Source: Fictibacillus barbaricus (GTDB lineage Bacteria; Bacillota; Bacilli; Bacillales; Fictibacillaceae). From it: DNA of 64,000 nucleotides. The notes under the pieces were generated by a model. The model was not told the DNA's origin and searched no databases. It saw only the letters and a program-made list of their open reading frames with translations. Where the stretch lies: NCBI RefSeq assembly GCF_014635025.1, contig NZ_BMCE01000001.1, forward strand, positions 930,001 to 994,000, written 5' to 3'. Made by a program: the position numbers and the translations under genes. This document shows, piece by piece, positions 40,601 to 48,687 of this stretch (positions within the stretch are counted from its first letter, which is position 1; each line of letters starts with the position of its first letter).

Positions 40601-41185
40601 CCACAAGAGGTTAAAATGCCGATTAAGGTAGATTCAATTGCTCCTAAAATCTCTAATATTCAAGTAACAACAAAGGACGGAAAATATGAAATTTCCTTCA
40701 ATGCAGAAGATAATGAAAACGGAAGCGGATTTAATGCAGCAGTTATTTGGTGTAACGGACAATATTTTGAAGTAGGAAGAGAACAAAAATCTTTACTCGT
40801 TGATGAAGAACCGAAAAGTGTTGTTGTTTTAGGAGCCGATTATGCATACAATCAATCGTATGCAGTTTGGGGAGATCCAAGTTATGTTAATGAAAATATG
40901 GTCATCTCATTTTTCTGGGTAAGTCCTACTACAGATGTTAACCAAAACAATCCAGCCGAAATCATTAGCTATGCTTCAAACCGAGTAGACTGGACAATCA
41001 ATATAAGAGATGTAAATGGAAATATAGTAGATTCATTTGAAGTGAAAAATGAACATACTTTAAGAACACAATGGGCACCTAAACCGGAACTACAAGATGG
41101 TACTTATTTTATCTCAGCTGATATTGTTACTAAAAGTGATTTAATAGTACATTCTTCACCGGAACAAATTACTGTCCGCCAATAA
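37637..41185 (+). CDS. Secreted S8 subtilisin-like protease, 1182 aa
   Basis: Large secreted serine protease. A signal peptide of about 29 residues ends at AFA; an inhibitor-like propeptide runs to about 170. The catalytic triad is Asp204 (VVDSGIDYTH), His271 (HGMHVSG) and Ser613 (SGTSMATPHVAG), with oxyanion Asn370 (AAGNAS). A PA domain is inserted between about 460 and 560. The C-terminal 480 residues contain Fn3-like and Ig-like beta domains (VDSIAPKISNIQVTTKDGK). Architecture resembles cell-envelope or Vpr-type proteases; no LPXTG anchor is seen. Start at 37637 after AAAGGAG. Convergent with an HTH regulator, and paralogous in concept to the protease at 43004. Confidence 0.9.
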   Translation: MKNRKKNAFKVMTTAALTSLFFTSFTAFAENNEQSNQQLSVEEIVEQGRQILLDQNQFESSKDDFNYKDLKEKGLAKAYKPNDIVRLIVEIEQPISEDVSQKNKKIVYKQKQDKVIEEISKIKKSKSKATEKVKQRFFEGFNGFSLETEFQNMKEIQSIPGVTNVHIAKTFQPSMGASKELIQAQKVWNQYGYKGEGLLVAVVDSGIDYTHKDMKLTEKGKEKEKLTQTGIASKFEETDVNEVWYTDKIPTGYDWADDDTNVIPGPDGSPHGMHVSGTVGANGDENNGGVEGIAPGVQLLAEKVFSDNGGGAFEDDIIAGIEHAVTMGADVINMSLGSDSGYVGEENDPIQKAIRFATEQGSLVVVAAGNASYSTKNNLILPSLKPYAENPDIGVVGEPSVSPYALSVASYENTKIHLNTLADSNGLQLPFQDQTQFPSSYNFKLSKFLSSTQSYELVYVGNGLKKADYLDQNGKPKVQGKIAVVKLKDQYSHYSSFQFDAQRYGGAIAVIIIPPDSMADYPYLGLSPYSIPAATTGKASSEALVNKLTSGEIVQMKLSSGTWVESSTKNTMSHFSSVGSPHTLDFKPEISAPGGNIYSTVPGNDYEIMSGTSMATPHVAGGSVLLLQALYEKGLPHSENTVLKAKLALMNTAKVVKDPKTNGTVPYSPRVQGSGLMQIQNAINTPAIVTSRNTPLEQAGAVALKEIDQKTSFKLNLEAFDTPKNKADIEYNVYVDVLKDQTEMKEFDLDYDGNMDSKEYLTLQSEQVSGAVVTVNDKKVTQTQGASVKIKPGQTKMLTVNVSLPDTLKKNSFVEGFVRLVPAVKDQDKAVPLTIPYMGYFGKWDEPKNIDPAAWEKDAFLGYTALWDEVSERYPMGYDPATGRFDLNHIAFSPNFFANGIYSTFTSLRNLQKVEMYVEDQTGHIIKNLGDFSEYTGKPWKFRKNIMSYGDYMYGGYQWDMKDQSGQFVPDGNYHYVIKTTLDYENAKPQEVKMPIKVDSIAPKISNIQVTTKDGKYEISFNAEDNENGSGFNAAVIWCNGQYFEVGREQKSLLVDEEPKSVVVLGADYAYNQSYAVWGDPSYVNENMVISFFWVSPTTDVNQNNPAEIISYASNRVDWTINIRDVNGNIVDSFEVKNEHTLRTQWAPKPELQDGTYFISADIVTKSDLIVHSSPEQITVRQ

Positions 41186-41213
41186 TTTGTAAGTAATTAT
41201 ATGATTAATTAAG

Positions 41214-41256
41214 AAGCTATCATTCCTATTTATTTTAGGAGTTTGATAGCTTTTTC
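41214..41256 (+). terminator. Terminator of protease 1
   Basis: AAGCTATCATTCCT pairs with AGGAGTTTGATAGCTT with a short bulge, then TTTTTC. Confidence 0.82.
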
Positions 41257-41340
41257 TTTTTTACTGATAAATCATGTGTTTTAGCAGCTCTTTTTTTATT
41301 TGAAAAGGCCACTGAATGAACTTAATGATATAAAGGGTGA

Positions 41341-41380
41341 AAAAAGGCATGTCTCTTATGAAAAGTGACATGCCTTTTTT
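41341..41380 (-). terminator. Terminator overlapping the end of regulator 1
   Basis: AAAAAAGGCATGTC and GACATGCCTTTTTT form a long stem with A/T flanks on both sides. Its right half lies inside the last codons of the minus-strand regulator gene, so the final residues (KKACHFS) are encoded by the hairpin. Confidence 0.85.
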
Positions 41381-42600
41381 TCATGATTGATTAGTAATTC
41401 AGCCATTTTTAAAGCTTTATTAGTTTGCTTTAATTTAATGTAATAGTTGAACAATTCTTTTTTTGAGCGCTGGATTAAATAGACAAAACCAAATTGTTTA
41501 AACATAGGTAATGCTTGATCACATAAGAATCGATGGTATTCTTGTTCCTTATCTTGAATTAAATAACAAAGCAGGTTAAATAAATTGATATATAAACTTT
41601 CCTTTTTCTTAACAGCCGTTTCTAGTCCCTCTTTTGCTAGCTGTAATAATTCCTCTTGTGGAAGTATGCTCCCATTTAATGAACTTCGAATATATCCCTC
41701 TAAAGATAGCAAGTAAGGGCCAGATTCCTTATGTTTAATACTCATTGACTCTTTATAGTACTTACTTGCGAGTTCAAAATTATTTCTTCTAAAGTATTCA
41801 AAAGCTAAGTTGTGGAATACCCTTGCTTTTCGATCAGGTGAATTACAAAGTTCGCAGCTTTTGATTAACTTTTTGAACCTCTGAATGGATTCTTTAAAAT
41901 CTCCATCATCTTTTACTTGAATCAGCATAAGCATTTCTGCATCAATTACTCTAAGATAATTATTAATTTCTTTAAAAAATTGACGTGATTTCTCTGCGTA
42001 AAAATAAGCCATAACTGGTGATTCGATGGAATGGTATGCGACTGCTAAATGGTATGTATACTCTTTGTTATTATAATCTGTTTCATTTATTGATTTTAAT
42101 GCTTGTATAGCTTTGAGATTTTCATGTTTCGCTAAATAGTAAATACCTAATACGTGTTTAAAAAGATTAGCTTCGTAGGCTGATAATTTATGCTCTTTCT
42201 TTTGTATTTCATAGATGATGTTTAATGCATCCTCGGTTAAACCATGCATCAGTAAATATCTAACCCGAAGTAATTGATAAAGATTTTTATAATCTGAGAT
42301 TTGAATTAAATCTTCCTGCTCAAGTTCTTGATTGATAAGATCCATTTCATCAAACAATTGCATGATAATAACGTCTTGCCAATGATTTAAGAGCCTTTTG
42401 ATATTATTTAGTTTTGTTAATTCGTATTCAATATTTATTCCTAGACGGTCTGATAATAGAGTAATAATTTCAGGTGCATATTCAGTGTGTAAACGCTCAA
42501 TTTTACTAAGATGTGTACCAGAACATATACCTCTCCCTAATTGCTCTTGAGTTAATTTGTTTTTTTCACGATAAAACCTAATGATTTTCCCCTCATTCAT
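41356..42600 (-). CDS. HTH regulator with helical repeats (RNPP/NprR-like), copy 1
   Basis: A 414-aa regulator. The N-terminal XRE-type helix-turn-helix spans residues 4-55 (IIRFYREKNKLTQEQLG, THLSKIERL). The rest is entirely helical with TPR-like repeats, for example YHLAVAYHSIESPVMAYFYAEK and FHNLAFEYFRRNNFELASKYY, as in peptide-binding Rap, NprR and PlcR regulators. It lies between the two proteases and is divergent from protease 2. A paralogue is at 47262. No obvious signalling-peptide gene follows it. Control of the proteases is inferred from position. Confidence 0.82.
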   Translation of the reverse strand: MNEGKIIRFYREKNKLTQEQLGRGICSGTHLSKIERLHTEYAPEIITLLSDRLGINIEYELTKLNNIKRLLNHWQDVIIMQLFDEMDLINQELEQEDLIQISDYKNLYQLLRVRYLLMHGLTEDALNIIYEIQKKEHKLSAYEANLFKHVLGIYYLAKHENLKAIQALKSINETDYNNKEYTYHLAVAYHSIESPVMAYFYAEKSRQFFKEINNYLRVIDAEMLMLIQVKDDGDFKESIQRFKKLIKSCELCNSPDRKARVFHNLAFEYFRRNNFELASKYYKESMSIKHKESGPYLLSLEGYIRSSLNGSILPQEELLQLAKEGLETAVKKKESLYINLFNLLCYLIQDKEQEYHRFLCDQALPMFKQFGFVYLIQRSKKELFNYYIKLKQTNKALKMAELLINHEKKACHFS

Positions 42601-42659
42601 AAGGAAAGTCTCCTTTTAGAAACATAGTATTTTGACCAGTTCGAGTAATAGAAAACCAA

Positions 42660-42672
42660 GATTCCCCCAAGT
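42660..42672. promoter_or_regulatory. TTCCCCCAA box 3
   Basis: GATTCCCCCAAGT, close to the start of regulator 1 (60 bases away, on its upstream side). It could mediate autoregulation of that gene. Confidence 0.45.
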
Positions 42673-42818
42673 AGAAGGTAATAATTTCTATAACATTTAG
42701 TAGTTGTTTTTTACTTGTTATCCAATATTTTAAGTTTTTACAAAAATACTGTTCATTTTATCTTAGTTTTAAAATATTTTTACATACTAGCTGTGAATTA
42801 TAAGCAACTTGATGAATA

Positions 42819-42832
42819 ATTTCCCCCAATTT
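42819..42832. promoter_or_regulatory. TTCCCCCAA box 4
   Basis: ATTTCCCCCAATTT, 159 bases after box 3 and 183 bases before protease 2. The pair spacing is close to that of boxes 1 and 2 (167 bases). Confidence 0.45.
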
Positions 42833-43003
42833 ACCTTACATAAATGCTTAAGTACAATTGAATTAATAGAGTTTTCAAAATTATTTATATTCTAATATTA
42901 CACTATCTTTCATTCAGGAGGAATGTTATGTCCTAAGGAATATTCAACCATTTCATTGCCAGTAAATGTTATTTTGCTATTTTATTAAGGAGAGTGTTGA
43001 TGG

Positions 43004-46000
43004 ATGAAATCTCGAAAGAAGAAAAAACTTCTAAATGTTATGTTAACAGGTGTACTAGCATCAAGTTTTCTTACATCTTTTACATTGCTGCAACAAAAAT
43101 CTTATGCAATCTCAAATTCTACTGAATCGATTTTAAATGGATTATCAGAAGAACAAAGACAGTCTATAAAACGATTAACCCCACAAGAAGGCTTCATCAT
43201 TGATCCAAGTTTATTGTCACTTAAAGATAAAACCGCAAATGTCATAGTTGAGTTCAAAACAGCTCCGATCGACAATACGCAGGAATCAAGATCAAAAGGT
43301 ACATCAAAAAATAAAGCAGTAAAGATTAAAGGTGAACAGGAACATTTCAAGCAACGCTTAGAAGAGCTTTTCAATAAAAAAAAGGAATTGAACCCAAAAT
43401 CAAAAGAAAAATCACTCCAATATCAAATTAAACAAACTTACCAGAATGTATTTAATGGAATGGCTATGACGATTCCTACAAGCGAAATTAATACCTTGCT
43501 TGAGACCGGTGTTGTTAAAAGGATTTGGAAAGACAATGTCGTTAGTTTACCGAAAAATGAATCGACTATTACTCAAGAACCAACAACTGGAAAGGTAGTT
43601 CCACCTGCGCTTCCTCATATAGGAGTTGATCGTTTACATAATGAGGGCTTAAAAGGACAAGGAATCAAAGTTGGGGTACTTGATACAGGGATTGACTATA
43701 ATCACCCTGATTTAAAAGATGTTTATAAAGGCGGATATGATTTTGTCGAAAATGACTCTGATCCAATGGAAACAACTAGAGAGCAATGGCTTGCATCTGG
43801 TCAACCTGAAACGATAAATGGTACTACATACTATACAGAACACGGAACTCATGTTGCTGGAACAATCGCATCCAATCCTAAAAATGATGTTGAATATGCA
43901 ATGACAGGTGTAGCACCGAATGTTGACTTGTATGCATATCGAGTATTAGGAGAATATGGATCAGGATATGATTCATCCGTTATAGCAGGTATAGAAAAAG
44001 CGGTAGAAGATGGAATGGATGTTATTAATCTATCTTTAGGTAATGGTAATAATCATTCTTTAGACGCTACATCTGTAGCAATCAACAATGCAGCAATAAA
44101 AGGGGTCATACCAGTTATAGCCGGAGGAAATTCAGGGCCAAATCCTGGTACGTTGGGTTCACCAGGTGCTTCTCCACTAGCAATCACTGTTGGTGCAAGT
44201 GATGTGCCGACTGATATACCAACCGTTAAGGCAAGTTTAGCAGATATTTCAGTTCAAAATACTTTAATGGGACATGGCCTCGGTAAGGATTATCTAAAGT
44301 TAATTGATAAAGAGTATGATGTTGTTGAAGTAGGAATTGGCACAGAAGAGGATTTTACTGACAAAGACGTAAATAGGAAAGTGGCATTAATTGCTCGTGG
44401 TACGATATCATTTGATGAAAAAATTCGTCGTGCTCAAGAAAAAGGTGCTGTAGCTGTATTGATATTCAATAATGTTGATGGCGAAATTCCCTTTTTCTTA
44501 GGTGAAAATCATGGTTATATTCCAACATTTAAAATGTTACAGGCCGACGGAGTAAAGCTTTCAGAAAAATTAAAAGCAGATCCTACAGCTAAACTTAAAT
44601 TATCAGACCTACAGTCAAATATGACTACAGGTGATGTGTTAGCTGATTTTAGCTCACGTGGTCCAGTTAGAAATAACTTTGATATTAAGCCGGATGTAGT
44701 AGCACCTGGGGTGTCTACATTCTCTACAGTACCAGAATATATTAATAGTCCAGAAGATGGTGTGGATTATTCGAGTGGTTATGCTAGTTTAAGTGGAACT
44801 TCCATGGCAACACCACATGTAGCGGGGGTTGCAGCCTTATTATTACAATCACATCCAGATTATACAGTTGCAGATGTAAAAGCAGCGCTTATGAATACTG
44901 CTGATCCTTTAAAAGGTCGTACGTACAATGTGAATGAAGTTGGAGCAGGACGTGTAGACGCTTATGAGGCAGTCCACAATACAACGTTATTTGAAGTACA
45001 AAATAAAGCGACTACCTTGGATGAAGAAGGATTAAAAATCGAAATCGATGACATCTCAGGTTCTCTTCCTTTTGGTAGTATTGCACAATCAAGTGAGACT
45101 CAAAATAGAGCAACCTCGATTTCTATTAAGAATTTAAGTAGTGAAGTAGAAACATATCATACGAGAGTTGAATTTTTAACAATCGATGGTGTCTCAAAGG
45201 AAGCTGAAAAGAATGGTGTGACGCTTCAATTACCATCCAAGATTGAAGTGAATGGAAATGAGAGTAAAAATATTAATGCAGAAATATCAATTCCAGCTAA
45301 TGCAGAATTTGGTATATATCAGGGATATATTTATATTGAAAATGAGTCAAAAACTGCAGAATATCAAATTCCTTTCCATGTACGTTATGCTAAACCTGGA
45401 TTCGAAAAACTAAAATTCTTTAAACATGCAATAACGAATGACCTTAGTAACTTCCATCCATACATCCAGCCGTTTACACCAGTTGAATTCAAGTTAAATA
45501 GTCATATGAAAACGATTGATGTAGTGGTTAGCGATCTAGATGGAAAACCAATTGGGGTTTATGGCACGTTTAATTTAGAAAATGCGGCAGTTGATACGGA
45601 TTACTTAATTTTCTTCGGATTTTCAGGTGAAGTAAAACATTTTACAGGTGATCCGAATAAACCTTTAGCACTTGAATATGAACCACTTAAAGAAGGTAAA
45701 TACATTGTTTCTTATATTGGTACAGGGGTAGATGGTAAAACATATAAAATTGATAATGACATGGTGATCGATAATACAGCTCCAACACTGGAATTTGATA
45801 AGGAAACAGGAATCAAAGAACTTACAAGTTCAGATTTAACAACTGAAAGTTATGACGGACAAGACTATACTGCGTATTGGGTGCATGGAAAATTGTATGA
45901 TGATACGATTGACTATTTAAAAAGTAGAGGACATGACATTACTCAAGAAGCAAATACCGTGTACGCTTATCAAGATTCTTATTGGCCAACAGCTGAATTT

Positions 46001-47149
46001 TTCCCAAATGCAAATGGTGAATTTAAATTTGGTGTTCTACCAGAAGAATACGCAAACTATCCAACGAATGTAGCCATCTATACTTATGATTACGCTACAG
46101 CAGGAAATCCGATTTTCCCAGACTTTACTTTTATAAATAAAGGGGATAAATATTCCACAATAAAACCAAATACAAAAACTGTAAGTCTTGGATCTGAGTT
46201 TGTAAATACATTTACAGTTCAAAACGCGAAAGATTTAACAAGTGCTTCTGTAACAATCGATGTCCCAAATTTCTATAAAGTTATAGACGTTAAGCCATCA
46301 AAACAGCTAGTGGATCTTGCAACGAAAAATAATTGGACTATTCGCGTTGCAAAGCCACAAATTACAGAAAACACTTGGTCTAATATTTCAGCATTTGCTG
46401 TAGATATTTCAGACAAAAAGACACAATTACCAGTTTCAATTAATGATGATATTGATTTATTGGATATCAAATTAAAAGTAGTCGATGACCATAATTACAT
46501 GGTTGAAAGTTCATTCTATTATCAAGAATCTTCATATCAAACAAGTTCTGGTAGTAAGTCTTCTTTACCAACATTTGCCGAAAGGTTTAAATTCATTTCC
46601 CAGCACTCATGGGTAGAAGGTTACTATCATGGTGAAGCAGTTAATTTAGACAACTATGATTTAGATTATTCCAAGATTGGGACAAAAGCCTATCTGGTTG
46701 ATAAAAACGGTAAAAAGTACCCTGCGGATATTTCAGAAAATGGGTATATGACGTTTACGGATATTCCTGCAACGAAAGATGAATATACGTTAATCGTAGA
46801 TATTCCTGGTCATTTCCTATACAGTAAAAAATTAACTTTAAGCAGGACAATTGATGGAAAAGTCCAAGGCAATTTCTATTCTATATATACAGATACAGCT
46901 GCTGCTGGAGATGTCAACGGAGATCATGTAATCGACATTTATGATGCAAAGCTTGTTGCAAATAGTGCTGGAATTTCAGGTGATAGATTGAAAGAAGATC
47001 TTAACAAGGATGGAGTCGTTGACATTAAGGACTTCAACTATATCGAAAAGAACTTCATGTCTATCAATCCATACTTCCCTACGTCCAATAAACCAGTTGA
47101 AAAAACTAAGAATCTAACATTAGAAGAATTGAAAAAAAACTTTAATTAA
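43004..47149 (+). CDS. Secreted S8 subtilisin-like protease with dockerin-like end, 1381 aa
   Basis: Large secreted serine protease. The signal peptide ends near residue 35 (QQKSYA), followed by a propeptide of about 165 residues. The triad is Asp227 (VLDTGIDYNHPD), His280 (HGTHVAGTI) and Ser600 (SGTSMATPHVAG), with Asn376 (AGGNSGP). A PA domain (RKVALIARGTISFDEKIRRA) lies between about 430 and 530. Fn3/Ig-like and cohesin-like beta domains follow. Near the C-terminus GDVNGDHVIDIYDAKL (from residue 1303) and DLNKDGVVDIKDF form a dockerin-like pair of calcium loops. Start after AAGGAGAG. Flanked by the two HTH regulators. Confidence 0.9.
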   Translation: MKSRKKKKLLNVMLTGVLASSFLTSFTLLQQKSYAISNSTESILNGLSEEQRQSIKRLTPQEGFIIDPSLLSLKDKTANVIVEFKTAPIDNTQESRSKGTSKNKAVKIKGEQEHFKQRLEELFNKKKELNPKSKEKSLQYQIKQTYQNVFNGMAMTIPTSEINTLLETGVVKRIWKDNVVSLPKNESTITQEPTTGKVVPPALPHIGVDRLHNEGLKGQGIKVGVLDTGIDYNHPDLKDVYKGGYDFVENDSDPMETTREQWLASGQPETINGTTYYTEHGTHVAGTIASNPKNDVEYAMTGVAPNVDLYAYRVLGEYGSGYDSSVIAGIEKAVEDGMDVINLSLGNGNNHSLDATSVAINNAAIKGVIPVIAGGNSGPNPGTLGSPGASPLAITVGASDVPTDIPTVKASLADISVQNTLMGHGLGKDYLKLIDKEYDVVEVGIGTEEDFTDKDVNRKVALIARGTISFDEKIRRAQEKGAVAVLIFNNVDGEIPFFLGENHGYIPTFKMLQADGVKLSEKLKADPTAKLKLSDLQSNMTTGDVLADFSSRGPVRNNFDIKPDVVAPGVSTFSTVPEYINSPEDGVDYSSGYASLSGTSMATPHVAGVAALLLQSHPDYTVADVKAALMNTADPLKGRTYNVNEVGAGRVDAYEAVHNTTLFEVQNKATTLDEEGLKIEIDDISGSLPFGSIAQSSETQNRATSISIKNLSSEVETYHTRVEFLTIDGVSKEAEKNGVTLQLPSKIEVNGNESKNINAEISIPANAEFGIYQGYIYIENESKTAEYQIPFHVRYAKPGFEKLKFFKHAITNDLSNFHPYIQPFTPVEFKLNSHMKTIDVVVSDLDGKPIGVYGTFNLENAAVDTDYLIFFGFSGEVKHFTGDPNKPLALEYEPLKEGKYIVSYIGTGVDGKTYKIDNDMVIDNTAPTLEFDKETGIKELTSSDLTTESYDGQDYTAYWVHGKLYDDTIDYLKSRGHDITQEANTVYAYQDSYWPTAEFFPNANGEFKFGVLPEEYANYPTNVAIYTYDYATAGNPIFPDFTFINKGDKYSTIKPNTKTVSLGSEFVNTFTVQNAKDLTSASVTIDVPNFYKVIDVKPSKQLVDLATKNNWTIRVAKPQITENTWSNISAFAVDISDKKTQLPVSINDDIDLLDIKLKVVDDHNYMVESSFYYQESSYQTSSGSKSSLPTFAERFKFISQHSWVEGYYHGEAVNLDNYDLDYSKIGTKAYLVDKNGKKYPADISENGYMTFTDIPATKDEYTLIVDIPGHFLYSKKLTLSRTIDGKVQGNFYSIYTDTAAAGDVNGDHVIDIYDAKLVANSAGISGDRLKEDLNKDGVVDIKDFNYIEKNFMSINPYFPTSNKPVEKTKNLTLEELKKNFN

Positions 47150-47151
47150 AT

Positions 47152-47186
47152 AAAAAGGGGTGCCTTTCATTAAAGGCACCTTTTTA
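47152..47186 (+). terminator. Terminator of protease 2
   Basis: GGTGCCTTT pairs with AAAGGCACC around a short loop, with A-run before and T-run after. Confidence 0.9.
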
Positions 47187-47261
47187 ATAAAGAAATAGTT
47201 CTACGTATGAGTAATTAAATTGTAATTATAGCTACAGTTACAAGGTTTGGGAGGGGGATTA

Positions 47262-48509
47262 AAGATGATTGAGGGTAAGATAATAAAATTTTATAGAGAA
47301 AAAGCGAAATTAACACAAAAAGAGTTAGTAAAAGACATTTGCTCGGTAACCCATTTAAGTAAAATTGAACGAGGTTCTACAGAATATTCTTCAAAAACAA
47401 TGAATATCGTAGCTAATCGTTTGGGTATAAACATGGAACTAGAAATAAAAAATCTTAACTTAATCAAAAAACTTCTTGACCGCTGGCATGAAATGATAAT
47501 TAAAGAAAGAGTTCAAGAAATTGAAAGCATTAAAGAAAAATTAGAAATAAACCCTTTTATCGAAATTTCTACTTATACAGACCTATATAAGTTACTCTTA
47601 GCAAGGTACGACCTTATCCATAACCAAAGTGATAAAGCTTTTGGCATCATAAAGGACCTACAAAAGAGCAGCATTCATTTATCACAATATGAGAGTAATT
47701 TATTCAAGCATGTAAAAGGAATATATTATTTAGCAAAAAATGATTTTTATAAAGCGATTGAGAAATTAAACGATGTTACTTATGAGGATTATAACAATCC
47801 CGAATACTACTATCATCTTGCGGTGGCTTACCATAATATTAACTCTCAAATCATGAGTTATCATTATGCAGACAAAGCTTTGATCGAGTTTAAAAAGACG
47901 AATAACTTCCTTAAAGTCATTGATACTGAGATGCTGATGCTTGTTCAACTGCAGTTCGAGCATCACCCTGATTTTAATGATACTGTAAAAAAGTATGAAA
48001 TTTTAATTGAGACGTGCGATATTTTCAACGAGAATAGAAAAAAGTCAAAGCTTTTACACAACCTAGCATTTTTTTACTTTATTCATAAAAAGTATGAAGC
48101 AGCAAGCGAACTATACAAAAAGTCATGTGAGCTAAAAAACAGAACTTCAAATGAATACTTGCTGTCGTTGGAAGGTTACATTAGAAGCACCTTTGAAGCA
48201 GGCATATTATCACGAGAGGAACTCTTAACATATATTAATGAAGGATTGACAATAGCAATGGAAGTACAGAATAAATTGTTTATTATTCTCTTCAATCTTC
48301 TTATGTATTTAATAAATACGCAACAAGATCTGTATTGTGACTATTTAATGACTGAAGGTTTACCGTTTTTTCAAAAATACGGTTACGTATATTTAATTCA
48401 ACGTTCAGAAAAAGAATTGTTCGATTATTACGACGCATCAGGTAATAAGGAGCTTGCTTTAGAAATTTCTCGTCATTTTTTTAATCAGAACAAATATATA
48501 AAGTATTAA
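47262..48509 (+). CDS. HTH regulator with helical repeats (RNPP/NprR-like), copy 2
   Basis: Paralogue of regulator 1, about 415 aa. The HTH covers residues 4-55 (IIKFYREKAKLTQKELVK, THLSKIERGSTEYSS); helical repeats follow (YHLAVAYHNINSQIMSYHYADK, LHNLAFFYFIHKKYEAASELYK). The two proteins share many whole segments, for example YLIQRS, KELF and SLEGYIRS, so they came from one duplication. The ATG at 47265 (MIEGKIIKFY) after GGGAGGGGGAT is the likely initiator; 47247-47264 lies over the ribosome binding site. It lies downstream of protease 2 on the same strand, behind a terminator. Confidence 0.8.
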   Translation, partial: KMIEGKIIKFYREKAKLTQKELVKDICSVTHLSKIERGSTEYSSKTMNIVANRLGINMELEIKNLNLIKKLLDRWHEMIIKERVQEIESIKEKLEINPFIEISTYTDLYKLLLARYDLIHNQSDKAFGIIKDLQKSSIHLSQYESNLFKHVKGIYYLAKNDFYKAIEKLNDVTYEDYNNPEYYYHLAVAYHNINSQIMSYHYADKALIEFKKTNNFLKVIDTEMLMLVQLQFEHHPDFNDTVKKYEILIETCDIFNENRKKSKLLHNLAFFYFIHKKYEAASELYKKSCELKNRTSNEYLLSLEGYIRSTFEAGILSREELLTYINEGLTIAMEVQNKLFIILFNLLMYLINTQQDLYCDYLMTEGLPFFQKYGYVYLIQRSEKELFDYYDASGNKELALEISRHFFNQNKYIKY

Positions 48510-48550
48510 AAGGAAGATAATAAAATACTTTTGTTATTCCATAAAAGTGT

Positions 48551-48584
48551 GCAATTCTGAAAAAAGAATTGTGCTCTTTTTTTC
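48551..48584 (+). terminator. Terminator of regulator 2
   Basis: CAATTCT pairs with AGAATTG around a short A-rich loop, followed by CTC and seven T. Confidence 0.75.
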
Positions 48585-48687
48585 TGGGCAAGAACGTGGA
48601 TCTCAACAACAGGCTTTTACGTGGAGAAGGTCTTATTCGTCTTAAGAATGAACATACTAAAATGTAACATGTATTTAAGGTGGAAAA

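Larger units (their letters stand above)
42601..43003. other. Divergent region between regulator 1 and protease 2
   Basis: About 400 bases with no substantial gene. Two TTCCCCCAA boxes lie at 42662 and 42821. An isolated good Shine-Dalgarno AGGAGG at 42917 precedes ATG TCC TAA, a two-codon frame, at 42928. The rest is AT-rich, promoter-like sequence. Confidence 0.6.

Noticed and set aside
41190-41340. Propeptide gene for regulator 1 (NprX-like)
   Set aside because: No short frame with a ribosome binding site and hydrophobic leader is visible downstream of the regulator on its strand.
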